The position numbers were made by a program, and so were the translations under genes. From Clostridiaceae bacterium (lineage in GTDB: Bacteria; Bacillota; Clostridia; Lachnospirales; Lachnospiraceae): a DNA stretch of 64,000 bases. Under the pieces are notes generated by a model, which was not told where the DNA came from, did no database searches, and worked only from the letters and a program-made list of their open reading frames with translations. Numbering within the stretch: position 1 is the first letter of the stretch; each line of letters starts with the position of its first letter. Below are positions 44,970 to 53,690 of this stretch, piece by piece. The stretch covers positions 10,425-74,424 of the forward strand of contig CABIXM010000016.1 in the NCBI GenBank assembly GCA_902362725.1, written 5' to 3'.

Positions 44970-45398
44970 ATGAGTGATGAGAAATTAATGGAGCTGGCTC
45001 TGGCGGCCAGAGAAGGATCTTACAGTCCCTATTCCCATTTCCGGGTAGGGGCGGCTCTGCTCTGCGCCGACGGCAGCATTTACACCGGCTGTAATATCGA
45101 AAATGCTGCCTTTACGCCGGGCATCTGCGCCGAGCGCACGGCTATCTACAAGGCGGTCAGTGAGGGCAAGCGGGACTTTCAGGCCATCGCCATCGCGGGC
45201 GGCCCGGAGGGCGGAGAGCCGGCCCTGACCGCGCCCTGCGGCGTCTGCCGCCAGGTCATGCGGGAATTCTGCGATCCGGAAGAATTTCGGATTATCCTGG
45301 GAGCCGGAACCGGGGAGAAGCAGGTGTATTTATTAAAAGAGCTGCTTCCATTGAGCTTTGGCCCGGATAATCTGAAGGGGAAGGAGAAATATTCATGA
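44970..45398 (+). CDS. cdd: Cytidine deaminase
   Basis: Turns cytidine into uridine in pyrimidine salvage. The 142-residue tetrameric-type enzyme shows YSHFRVGAALL near residue 22, zinc ligand and catalytic Glu in CAERTAIYKA, and the second zinc pair in PCGVCRQ. GAGGAG precedes the ATG. It overlaps the next membrane protein gene by four bases. Confidence 0.94.
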   Translation: MSDEKLMELALAAREGSYSPYSHFRVGAALLCADGSIYTGCNIENAAFTPGICAERTAIYKAVSEGKRDFQAIAIAGGPEGGEPALTAPCGVCRQVMREFCDPEEFRIILGAGTGEKQVYLLKELLPLSFGPDNLKGKEKYS

Positions 45399-47437
45399 AA
45401 TTCTGGAAAAACCAGTCAATCCGGAGAAAAGAAGTTTCCTTTTTCCTGGCCATGGTGCTGTTCGGGGTGTTGAAGGAATTCCTGGTCTACAACCTGCCGA
45501 TCATGGCGGTGCCCAAAGGCATCCACGACGACTGGATCATGGTACATATGGCGGATGCCCTGCGGAGCGGCCAGTGGCTGGGCGAATATAACGATCTGAC
45601 CCTGACCAAGGGTATGTTTTTCCCGCTCTATCTGGCGGTGCTGAATTTCCTGCGCCTGTCCTATTTAAGTGTGTCGGCGCTTCTGTATACGGTAAGCTGT
45701 ATGATTTTCGTGTATGCCCTGCGGCCCCTTTTGAAGAAGTACTGGGCTTGCTTTACGCTTTATCTGGTGCTTCTGTGGAACCCGGTGTCCTATTCGGTGC
45801 AGGCGTTCCAGCGCGTGTACCGCAACAGCATTTCCTATATTCAGGTACTGCTGATCTTCGGTGGCCTGCTGGCCCTGTGGCTCAGACGCAAAGAACCGGT
45901 GAAGAAGCAGATTCTGTGGCTTCTGACCGCCGCAGTGGGCATGGTCACGTTCTTTTATACCCGGGAGGACGCCATTTGGGTGGAGCCCTTCCTGCTGGTG
46001 TTCCTGCTGGTTTACCTGGGAACTATGTTCTTTTCATGGAAGAAGGAGCACAGGCGCGAATATGTGGGAAAGGCAGTGCTGGTGCTTTTGCCCTTCCTCA
46101 GCGTCTGGGGCGCAGGACAGCTGATTGCCCAGGAAAATGATAATCATTATAACATTCGTCTGACCAACGAGTTGCAAAAGGGCGGCTTTGCGGAAATGTA
46201 TAAGAGTATGATGGCGGTGAAGCCGGAGGAGGATATTCCGGGCGTGACCATGACCCGGGAGAAAATCGCGCGGATGTGCGACGAGTGCCCGACCTTGGAG
46301 AAGCTGGAACCCTATATCCAGAGCAGCCGACTCTACTGGGCAGGTTCCGGGGAAAATGAGAAGGACTGGGAAGTACGGGACGGCTGGGTCTTCTGGATCT
46401 TTCGGACAGCCCTCGCGCAGGCCGGTTATTATACGGACGGCGGGACGGTCAATCAGGTGTGTCTGCAGATTCGGGACGAGCTGGAGGCGGCCATGGACGA
46501 GGGACGCCTCACACGGCAGGCGACCATGCCATCCACCTATATGTCCCCCTGGCGGGAAGGATATCTCGGAGATCTGTTCGGCGCGTTAGGCAAGGCGATT
46601 GCTTATACTACTACTTATGACGAAATGGAGACCCTGGTGTATCTCTACAGCGAGCCCGATGAAAATGGCGGAATTCCGCTGTTTGAGCGGATGACCGGAG
46701 ACAAGGCTGTCTGGTATGAGTCAGATCTGGTGGAAATGGCAGGCTGGTATGCTTCCTATGAAGGCATGGAGGGCGTGACCCTGCAGGCGGAAGCAACGGA
46801 CGGTACGGTGCTTGGCACGGCGGAATTTACCGAGAGCGATGATATCGCGGCTTATCTGGCGGGACAGGGGATTGAAGCACCCGGCAGTGAAAAATGTCGC
46901 TTCTCCCTGAAGCTGTCGGTGAAGGATAAACCGCAGACGGTCTATCTGAAGGCCTACCGGAATGGAACGCTTCTGGATTCCTACGAGCTTTCGGAGGATC
47001 TGACCCGGGTGGAGAGCGGGGCTTCCTGCCTGAATCTGGACTGGTACTGGGATGTGCCGGAGCGGCATGGTTTCCTGGCAAAGATCAATTATAAGGGCGT
47101 CCTTTTAAATGGAATCCGTCAGGTGTACCATGTTACCGGAGCCGTGGCGGCAGCGGCAGGAGCTTTGGCTTATGTGGCGCTCTGCGTGCGGATGTTGAAG
47201 CGCCGCCTGCAGAAGGTGAAGGATGAGGACGGACGGGATTTGTCCGTATGGCTTACGCTTTCTGCACTGTTGGCCAGCTATTTCGTGCTACTGGGGGGAA
47301 TCTCTTATTCGGAGATCTCCGGCTGGAACGCGATTCTGTACTGGTATCTGTCGGGGGCTTATCCGATTATGATTGCCTTTGAGGCGCTGGCGGTGCTGTT
47401 CCTGGTGCAGGAACTGCGGGAAAAAGTAAATCAGTAA
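45395..47437 (+). CDS. Large multi-pass membrane protein of unknown function
   Basis: A 680-residue protein. The first 255 residues have about six membrane helices, with an early IHDDWIMVHMADALRSGQWLGEYND loop resembling glycosyltransferase-like (GT-C or DUF6056) proteins. Residues about 260-570 form a large soluble part containing a beta-rich region (about 460-560). Three or four more helices end the chain. The early acidic loop DDW would fit a lipid-linked-sugar glycosyltransferase, but this is inference. It overlaps cdd by four bases. Confidence 0.65.
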   Translation: MKFWKNQSIRRKEVSFFLAMVLFGVLKEFLVYNLPIMAVPKGIHDDWIMVHMADALRSGQWLGEYNDLTLTKGMFFPLYLAVLNFLRLSYLSVSALLYTVSCMIFVYALRPLLKKYWACFTLYLVLLWNPVSYSVQAFQRVYRNSISYIQVLLIFGGLLALWLRRKEPVKKQILWLLTAAVGMVTFFYTREDAIWVEPFLLVFLLVYLGTMFFSWKKEHRREYVGKAVLVLLPFLSVWGAGQLIAQENDNHYNIRLTNELQKGGFAEMYKSMMAVKPEEDIPGVTMTREKIARMCDECPTLEKLEPYIQSSRLYWAGSGENEKDWEVRDGWVFWIFRTALAQAGYYTDGGTVNQVCLQIRDELEAAMDEGRLTRQATMPSTYMSPWREGYLGDLFGALGKAIAYTTTYDEMETLVYLYSEPDENGGIPLFERMTGDKAVWYESDLVEMAGWYASYEGMEGVTLQAEATDGTVLGTAEFTESDDIAAYLAGQGIEAPGSEKCRFSLKLSVKDKPQTVYLKAYRNGTLLDSYELSEDLTRVESGASCLNLDWYWDVPERHGFLAKINYKGVLLNGIRQVYHVTGAVAAAAGALAYVALCVRMLKRRLQKVKDEDGRDLSVWLTLSALLASYFVLLGGISYSEISGWNAILYWYLSGAYPIMIAFEALAVLFLVQELREKVNQ

Positions 47438-47474
47438 ATTCCATTAGCAAAGTCGGTTTTCATAGAATTTGCAG

Positions 47475-47546
47475 TGTAACGGTTACAAAGCAGCTGTAAG
47501 GATTTTTCGGTGGCAAGTTCTTAGATGACGGTACGGAACCGTTACG
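47475..47546. promoter_or_regulatory. Two LacI/GalR-like operator candidates
   Basis: TGTAACGGTTACA at 47475-47487 is a near-perfect palindrome, and GGAACCGTTACG at 47535-47546 repeats its half. The centre-to-centre distance is about 60 bases. Such paired sites are typical for LacI-type repressors, and no LacI gene is in the window. Confidence 0.45.
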
Positions 47547-47599
47547 CAAAAAGTACAGAATCAGGACAGATATATGTTAAATTTTAGACATATTATGCA

Positions 47600-47627
47600 T
47601 TGTATTTTGAGCGGATTCTAGTATAAT
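47600..47627 (+). promoter_or_regulatory. Promoter of the aldolase gene with A/C-rich leader
   Basis: TTGTAT, a 16-base spacer and TATAAT (47622-47627). The following leader, about 47631-47700, is made of repeats like ATACAACAAAA and lacks G almost completely, so it is unstructured. Confidence 0.6.
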
Positions 47628-47751
47628 AGGATATAACAGAATATAACAAAATACAACAAAAATACAACAAAAAACATAACAAAAACACAACATTCCAAAA
47701 CAAAACCGGCCCTTACGGATGGCAGGCCCGTTGGAAAAGGAGAGGAATCCT

Positions 47752-48426
47752 ATGAAACTGATTATTGATAACGCGAACATTGATGACATTCGTTCCATGT
47801 ATGAGTATTTTCCCATGGACGGCGTAACCTGTAACCCGACCATTCTGGCCAAGGAAAAGCGCCCGCCCTACGAGGTACTGAAGGAGATCCGTGATTTTAT
47901 CGAGGAAGGAGAGCTCCATGTACAGGTCTTAAACGACAAGGCCGAGGGTATGGTGGAGGAAGCCTACAAGATCCGCAAGGAGCTGGGAGACGATACCTAT
48001 ATTAAGATCCCGACCACCAAGGAGGGATTGAAGGCTATCCGGATTCTGGCGGCGGCAGGTATCCATGTGACAGCCACAGCGATTTATACCCAGATGCAGG
48101 CGTTCCTGGCGGCCAAATCCGGCGCGCTTTATGTGGCGCCCTACATCAACCGTATTGATAACCTGGGATCCGACGGCGTGCGTACCGCCAAGGAGATCCA
48201 CGATATGTTCCGCAACTACGGCTTCAAGACGGAGGTGCTGGCAGCCAGCTTTAAGAATTCCCGCCAGGTCATCACCCTGTGCGAGTATGGAATCGGCGCG
48301 ACTACCATTTCCCCGGACGTACTGGATCTGCTGATTAAAAATGATTCCGTAACAGCGGCCCTGAATGTATTCCGCAGTGACTTTGAGCGTGTCTGCGGCA
48401 AGGGCAAGACCATGCTGGACTGTTAA
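47752..48426 (+). CDS. Transaldolase-like / fructose-6-phosphate aldolase (TalC/FSA family)
   Basis: A 224-residue TIM-barrel aldolase of the small transaldolase group. The opening MKLIIDNANIDDIRSMYE and GVTCNPTILAKE, the Schiff-base Lys in YIKIPTTKEGLKAI, and PYINRIDNLG identify the family. Members either move dihydroxyacetone units or cleave fructose 6-phosphate; the sequence does not decide. AGGAGAGGA precedes the ATG. The promoter with operators suggests sugar control. Adenosine deaminase follows after 17 bases. Confidence 0.9.
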   Translation: MKLIIDNANIDDIRSMYEYFPMDGVTCNPTILAKEKRPPYEVLKEIRDFIEEGELHVQVLNDKAEGMVEEAYKIRKELGDDTYIKIPTTKEGLKAIRILAAAGIHVTATAIYTQMQAFLAAKSGALYVAPYINRIDNLGSDGVRTAKEIHDMFRNYGFKTEVLAASFKNSRQVITLCEYGIGATTISPDVLDLLIKNDSVTAALNVFRSDFERVCGKGKTMLDC

Positions 48427-48443
48427 AAATAAGAGGATTTCCT

Positions 48444-49430
48444 ATGATAGATTTGCATTTGCATTTTGATGGTTCCCTGCTTCCGCGCACCGTACTGGAG
48501 CTTGCGCAGGAGCAGGGAATCCTGCTTCCGGCGAAAGAGCCGGACGAATTAAAATTATTTCTGACAGCTCCGGAGAACTGCAAGAGCCTGAATGAATATC
48601 TGGAGAAGTTTGATCTGCCTCTTAAGGTGCTGCAGACCAGGGAGGCTGTCCGGAAGGCTATGTATATCCTGGTCAGCTCTCTGAAGGAGCAGGGAATGCT
48701 TTATGCGGAAATCCGGTTTGCGCCCCAGCTTCATACGAAAAAGGGGTTGTCCCAGGAACGGGTGGTACAGGCTGCCCTTCTGGGTATGCAGGAGGCGCTG
48801 GCGGGTTCCTTTTTCCGGTGTAAGCTGATTCTGTGCTGTATGCGTGGGGCGGACAATCATGAGGAAAATCTGCTGACCGTTCGGACGGCGGCGGCCTTTC
48901 TGGGCCGGGGCGTGGCGGCGGTAGATCTGGCCGGGGCGGAGGCTCTGTATCCTACGGCGGATTTCGCGGACGTGTTCGGGCTTGCGAGGGAGCTTGGAGT
49001 GCCCTTTACGATTCATGCGGGAGAGGCCGACGGGCCGGAGAGTATCGAAGCAGCGCTGGACTTCGGGGCCAGCCGGATCGGACACGGCGTGCGGGCAGCG
49101 GAGAAGCCGGAGCTTCTGGAGCGGCTGCGGGACCAGCGGATTCCACTGGAAATGTGTCCCAGCAGCAATGTGCAGACGAAGGCGGTTCCCTCTCTTTCGC
49201 GGCATCCGGTTCTGGAGTTTCTGCGGCAGGGTCTGTGCGTGACAGTCAATACAGACAATATGACGGTGTCGGATACAACCATAGAGAAGGAATTCGGCCT
49301 GCTGTCCCGGAAACTGGGAATGACGGCAGAAGAACGGAAAAAATTGCTTCTCAACGCAGCGGACGCGGCCTTTTTGACGTCGGAGGAGCGGTGGCGGCTG
49401 AAAGACGTAATAGAAAAGATATGTTGCTGA
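48444..49430 (+). CDS. add: Adenosine deaminase
   Basis: Converts adenosine to inosine in purine salvage. The 328-residue metal-dependent barrel has DLHLHFDGSLL with the zinc HxH near the start, FTIHAGEADGPESI with the catalytic His and Glu, SRIGHGVRA, and VTVNTDNMTVSDTT with the zinc Asp region. AGAGGAT precedes the ATG. Linked to the aldolase gene: together they could feed ribose carbon from nucleosides into central metabolism (inference). Confidence 0.9.
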   Translation: MIDLHLHFDGSLLPRTVLELAQEQGILLPAKEPDELKLFLTAPENCKSLNEYLEKFDLPLKVLQTREAVRKAMYILVSSLKEQGMLYAEIRFAPQLHTKKGLSQERVVQAALLGMQEALAGSFFRCKLILCCMRGADNHEENLLTVRTAAAFLGRGVAAVDLAGAEALYPTADFADVFGLARELGVPFTIHAGEADGPESIEAALDFGASRIGHGVRAAEKPELLERLRDQRIPLEMCPSSNVQTKAVPSLSRHPVLEFLRQGLCVTVNTDNMTVSDTTIEKEFGLLSRKLGMTAEERKKLLLNAADAAFLTSEERWRLKDVIEKICC

Positions 49431-49522
49431 ATCTATGGAGTCTGAAATGAATTCAGGAACGTAAAAGCTATAGATAATAGAATGAATAAGCCCGGGAAAC
49501 GGGCGCAGACAGGGAGAAGAGA

Positions 49523-50113
49523 ATGGCGAAGAAAAACGCGAGAAATACAAGAGGAAAAATTGTCAGCGCAGCCTGGAAGCTTTTTTACGAGCAGGGCTAT
49601 GAGGACACGACGGTGGAAGAGATCATCGCCCTCTCCGGCACCTCCAAGGGATCCTTCTATCACTATTTCGACGGCAAGGACGCGCTTCTCTCTACCTTAA
49701 GTTCTCTTTTCGATGAGAAGTATGAGGAGCTGATGGAGGAATTGACGCCGGAGATGACAGCGATGGAGCAGCTGTTGTTTCTGAATCAGGAGCTGTTTAA
49801 GATGATCGAGGACAGCATTTCCCTGGATCTGCTGGCGCGGCTTTATTCGACCCAGCTGACCACCAGCGGGGAAAAGCATCTGCTGGATCACAATCGCATA
49901 TACTATAAGCTGCTGCGGAAAATCATTGCCAAGGGCCGGGAGGATGGGCAGCTGAGCCGCACATCCAGCGTCAGCGAGATGGTGAAGCTCTACGCGCTCT
50001 GCGAGCGGGCGCTTTTGTACGACTGGTGCCTCTGCGCCGGGGAGTATTCCCTGGTGGAGTATAGCGGACGTGTGCTGCCGGTATTCCTGAGCAGCTTTCT
50101 GCCTCAAAAGTAG
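49523..50113 (+). CDS. TetR family regulator
   Basis: A 196-residue repressor. The N-terminal helix-turn-helix (about residues 8-55) is typical: NTRGKIVSAAWKLFYEQGYE, EEIIALSGTSKGSFYHYF and GKDALLS. The C-terminal helical ligand domain is not diagnostic. AGAGAAG precedes the ATG. It lies ahead of the putP gene, whose promoter holds a palindrome ACAATA-TATTGT that could be its operator. Confidence 0.88.
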   Translation: MAKKNARNTRGKIVSAAWKLFYEQGYEDTTVEEIIALSGTSKGSFYHYFDGKDALLSTLSSLFDEKYEELMEELTPEMTAMEQLLFLNQELFKMIEDSISLDLLARLYSTQLTTSGEKHLLDHNRIYYKLLRKIIAKGREDGQLSRTSSVSEMVKLYALCERALLYDWCLCAGEYSLVEYSGRVLPVFLSSFLPQK

Positions 50114-50223
50114 AAAATTTATTTTTTGTATTTCATATCTTCTAAAATACCGTCTAGTTTAAAAATGTTGTAAATAAAAGAAAAATATTGATTTTTTAAT
50201 ATAAAAGTACAGCATTCGTTCTA

Positions 50224-50266
50224 TACAATATTCTGTATTGTGGTCTACTTTCCCCTGTGTTATAAT
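50224..50266 (+). promoter_or_regulatory. putP promoter with possible TetR operator
   Basis: TTGTGG (50238-50243), 17 bases, TATAAT (50261-50266). The inverted repeat ACAATA/TATTGT overlaps the -35 box at about 50225-50241. Confidence 0.55.
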
Positions 50267-50332
50267 AAGCCTCATGTGCGGGAGACGCCTGAACGGATCC
50301 CGCGATTGTAAAGGTATGAGGAGGAAGTAACT

Positions 50333-51865
50333 ATGGCAGGACAAGTGGGAATTCTCGCGGCGATCGTGATTTATCTGGCAGCGATGGTCTATGTGGGATT
50401 CTATTTCAGTAAGAAAGGCAGCGGAGATTCCACAGATGAATTTTATCTGGGCGGCCGTAAGCTGGGACCGCTGGTAACGGCAATGAGCGCGGAGGCCTCC
50501 GACATGAGCAGCTGGCTCCTGATGGGATTGCCGGGCGTCGCTTATCTGACCGGTATCTCTGACGCAGGCTGGACCGCTATCGGCCTGGGCCTGGGAACCT
50601 ATCTGAACTGGCTTATCGTGGCGAAGCGTCTGCGCCGCTATTCTGTAAAATGCAACGCCATTACCATTCCGGATTTCTTTTCCAGACGTTTCCGGGACGA
50701 GAAGAACATTCTGATGTGTATCGCGGCGATTGTGATTCTGATTTTCTTTATTCCCTATACGGCGTCTGGCTTTAAGGCGATCGGAACACTGTTCTCCAGT
50801 CTCTTCGGAGTCGAGTATCATGTGGCGATGATTGTCGGAGCAGTAGTAATCGTAGGTTACACCGTCATGGGCGGTTTTATGGCCGTATCTACTACAGACC
50901 TGATTCAGAGTATTGTTATGAGTATTTCTTTGGTAGTTATCGTATTTTACGGAATCCATCTGGCAGGCGGCTGGGACGCGGTTATGGCAAATGCGAACTC
51001 ACTGGCCGGATATCTTTCTATGACGCAGATGCATGATGGTGCCACCAATACGGCTAGCCCCTACAGCCTGCTGACGATTATATCTACCATGGCGTGGGGA
51101 CTGGGGTATTTCGGAATGCCCCATATCCTGCTTCGTTTTATGGCTATCGAAGACGAGAATAAACTGACACTTTCCCGTCGGATTGCCAGTATCTGGGTTG
51201 TAATTTCCATGGCAGTGGCTATCCTGATCGGTGTGATTGGCTGTGCGGCTTCTGTACAGGGGGCGATTCCGACCTTTGCGACCAGCGCGGAGTCCGAGAC
51301 CGTCATTATCCGTTTCGCCCATCTGCTGGGACAGCATAATTTCCTGCTCTCCCTGATTGCAGGCGTGGTTCTGGCCGGTATCCTGGCCTGCACCATGTCT
51401 ACGGCAGACTCTCAGCTTCTGACGGCAGCTTCCGGCGTATCCCAGAACTTGCTGCAGGATTTTCTGAAGATTAAGATGAGCGCAAAGGCTTCCATGATGG
51501 CAGCGCGTCTGACCGTAATTGGCATTGCCGTTGTGGCGATTTTCCTGGCATGGAATCCGGACAGCTCCGTATTCTATATCGTATCCTTTGCATGGGCAGG
51601 CTTCGGCGCAGCCTTCGGACCGCTGGTTCTCTTTGCACTGTTCTGGAAGCGTACCAATATGCAGGGCGCTCTGGCCGGCATGATCGCAGGCGGCGTGATG
51701 GTATTCGTATGGAAGTATCTGGTTCGTCCCATGGGCGGTGTCTGGAACATCTATGAGCTGCTTCCGGCGTTCATTGTATCCGCACTGGCAATTATCATTG
51801 TTTCTCTGCTGACAGCGGCTCCGTCCAAGGAGATTTGTGACGAGTTTGATTCCGTAGGAAGATAA
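50333..51865 (+). CDS. putP: Sodium/proline symporter
   Basis: Imports proline with sodium ions. The 510-residue protein of the sodium-solute symporter family has about 13 membrane helices. Conserved parts seen are STDEFYLGGRKLGPLVTAMSAEASDMSSWLL, the GYTVMGGFMAVSTTDLIQ signature, and ILACTMSTADSQLLTAAS, with Ser and Thr residues for sodium binding. GAGGAGG lies before the ATG. It has its own promoter and terminator. Proline serves as nutrient or osmolyte in such bacteria. Confidence 0.92.
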   Translation: MAGQVGILAAIVIYLAAMVYVGFYFSKKGSGDSTDEFYLGGRKLGPLVTAMSAEASDMSSWLLMGLPGVAYLTGISDAGWTAIGLGLGTYLNWLIVAKRLRRYSVKCNAITIPDFFSRRFRDEKNILMCIAAIVILIFFIPYTASGFKAIGTLFSSLFGVEYHVAMIVGAVVIVGYTVMGGFMAVSTTDLIQSIVMSISLVVIVFYGIHLAGGWDAVMANANSLAGYLSMTQMHDGATNTASPYSLLTIISTMAWGLGYFGMPHILLRFMAIEDENKLTLSRRIASIWVVISMAVAILIGVIGCAASVQGAIPTFATSAESETVIIRFAHLLGQHNFLLSLIAGVVLAGILACTMSTADSQLLTAASGVSQNLLQDFLKIKMSAKASMMAARLTVIGIAVVAIFLAWNPDSSVFYIVSFAWAGFGAAFGPLVLFALFWKRTNMQGALAGMIAGGVMVFVWKYLVRPMGGVWNIYELLPAFIVSALAIIIVSLLTAAPSKEICDEFDSVGR

Positions 51866-51876
51866 GAAATCTGTAA

Positions 51877-51912
51877 AAAAATCCCGGTAGCCAAACGCTA
51901 TCGGGATTTTTT
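51877..51912 (+). terminator. Terminator after putP
   Basis: AAAATCCCGGTAGC/GCTATCGGGATTTT with a T run. Confidence 0.9.
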
Positions 51913-51915
51913 ATG

Positions 51916-51947
51916 TCATAGGAAGTTCTGTTAGAATTCCCTATGAT
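51916..51947. repeat. Inverted repeat directly after terminator (CATAGGAA family)
   Basis: TCATAGGAA and TTCCCTATGA arms with a further TTCT/AGAA pair inside. Third member of the group at 1988 and 17033. Confidence 0.6.
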
Positions 51948-51998
51948 ATAGAAGCAAACAGAGTTTGCCAAAGAAGCGCACTCGGCGCAGGATTCTTA

Positions 51999-52703
51999 TT
52001 ACAGCTTAATATTTTTGAACAGATCTCCAAGCGTCGTAGTCAGCTCCTCCGCCTTCGGAATTTCGATTTTTTCTTCCGGAAGATCTTCCGCAGCGGCTTC
52101 GTTCAGCGCCTTCATGCTCAGGGACAGCTTGCCGTCCTTGATAGCGATAACCTTTACCTTTACGGTGTCGCCGACCTTCAGGACTACGTCCGGGCTCTTG
52201 ATACGCTTTTCAGAAATCTGGGATACATGTACCAGTCCGGAGAGACCGTCGCCCAGATCGATGAATGCGCCATAGGGCTGAATGCTCTCGACCTTTCCTT
52301 CCGTTACCAGACCGACCTGTACGCTGGCCAGCTTTGACCGACGCTCCTCGGCAGCCTTCTCGCGAAGCAGCTCTCTTGCGGAGAGAACCAGCTTCTGGTT
52401 CTCCGGATCCGCAGTGATAACCTGTACCTGGATCTTCTTATTCAGCCAGTCCTCCAGGTTCTCCACATAGCCCAGAGAAAGCTTGGAAGCCGGGATAAAG
52501 CCGCGGATTCCTTCTACGTAAGCGACTACGCCGGACTTGACAATGCCGCCGATTTTTACGGTGAGAACGGTCTTGTCCTCCAGATACTGTACCAGAGTCT
52601 GCCATGCCGGATCTGTGATGTCAGCCACATCATTCTCCTGTGTATCCTGGAAGGAAGCCTCCAGCTCTTCCTTGAAATCGTCCATTGTTGTTTTTTCTTC
52701 CAT
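51999..52703 (-). CDS. S1 RNA-binding domain protein
   Basis: A 234-residue RNA-binding protein related to ribosomal protein S1. It has two S1 domains: about residues 45-115 (VKSGVVAYVEGIRGFIPASKL) and about 130-200 (TEGKVESIQPYGAFIDLGDG, LVHVSQIS). The tail is acidic. With only two domains it is shorter than true S1; Firmicute short S1-like proteins assist translation or RNA turnover. GAGGTATTGGGAA lies before the start on the minus strand. It diverges from aroD. Confidence 0.88.
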   Translation of the reverse strand: MEEKTTMDDFKEELEASFQDTQENDVADITDPAWQTLVQYLEDKTVLTVKIGGIVKSGVVAYVEGIRGFIPASKLSLGYVENLEDWLNKKIQVQVITADPENQKLVLSARELLREKAAEERRSKLASVQVGLVTEGKVESIQPYGAFIDLGDGLSGLVHVSQISEKRIKSPDVVLKVGDTVKVKVIAIKDGKLSLSMKALNEAAAEDLPEEKIEIPKAEELTTTLGDLFKNIKL

Positions 52704-52826
52704 TTCCCAATACCTCGTTTCATATAAAATTCAGATTACAGACAGATTTCTGAGAAATCCGCTGTCCAATAGTTCTATTATATGGTAAAATGGTGCAAAA
52801 AGCAAACGGAATCAGGAGAAAAATAG

Positions 52827-53588
52827 ATGAATCAAGTGAAAATAAGAAAACTTGTTTTTGGAGAAGGAAGACCGAAGATCTGCGTTCCGATAACGGGCCG
52901 CACCAGAGAAGAGATTGCGCTGCGGACGGCAGAGCTGAAAGCGGCGAAGCCGGATCTGGCGGAATGGCGGGCCGACTGGTATGAGGAAGTATTTGACAGG
53001 GAAAAACTGGAAACTACGCTGGCGTGGCTGCGTGAAGAGCTGGGCGAGCTGCCGCTTCTGGTGACCTTCCGGACCAGAGAGGAGGGCGGCGAGCAGAGTG
53101 TTAGCCCGGAGGACTATGCGGCATTTTTAAGGACGGTCCTTATGTCCGGACAGGCAGATCTCATCGACGTGGAGCTGTTCCGGGGAGAGAAGCTGCTTCG
53201 GGATATCTGCAAAGAGGCAAAGGCGCAGGGGGTAAAGGTGATTGCCTCCAGCCATGACTTTGAAAAGACTCCGGCAAAAGAGGAGATCCTTGCCCGGCTA
53301 ATCCGGATGCAGGACTGCGGGGCGGATCTTCTGAAGCTGGCCGTCATGCCCCAGGATGCCGCCGACGTGCTGACCCTTCTGTCCGCCACTTTAGAGATGA
53401 GCGAAAAATATGCAAAGCAGCCCGTGGTAACCATGTCCATGGGAGCAAAAGGCGCAGTGAGCCGCTTGGCCGGAGAAGTCTTTGGTTCCGCTATGACCTT
53501 CGGATCCGCCGGCGTAGCTTCTGCCCCGGGTCAGGTGAGCGTGCCGGAGCTGAAGATGGCGCTGGAGGTGCTGCGACAGGGGAAATGA
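52827..53588 (+). CDS. aroD: Type I 3-dehydroquinate dehydratase
   Basis: Dehydrates 3-dehydroquinate in the shikimate pathway. The 253-residue barrel contains the catalytic His in VIASSHDFEKTP, the Schiff-base Lys in LLKLAVMP, and VTMSMGAKGAVSRLAGEVFGS. AGGAGAA precedes the ATG. A TAAAAT-like box lies about 35 bases upstream. The short 123-base gap to the S1 gene would hold both divergent promoters. Confidence 0.93.
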   Translation: MNQVKIRKLVFGEGRPKICVPITGRTREEIALRTAELKAAKPDLAEWRADWYEEVFDREKLETTLAWLREELGELPLLVTFRTREEGGEQSVSPEDYAAFLRTVLMSGQADLIDVELFRGEKLLRDICKEAKAQGVKVIASSHDFEKTPAKEEILARLIRMQDCGADLLKLAVMPQDAADVLTLLSATLEMSEKYAKQPVVTMSMGAKGAVSRLAGEVFGSAMTFGSAGVASAPGQVSVPELKMALEVLRQGK

Positions 53589-53690
53589 GTTTTTCGTTAT
53601 ATAATATCAGCTTATTGGCGTATTGAGTTTGATGAAGTTAAATTTAAAATGTAGATTATTATAGATACATAACATATAATTTATTTAAAG

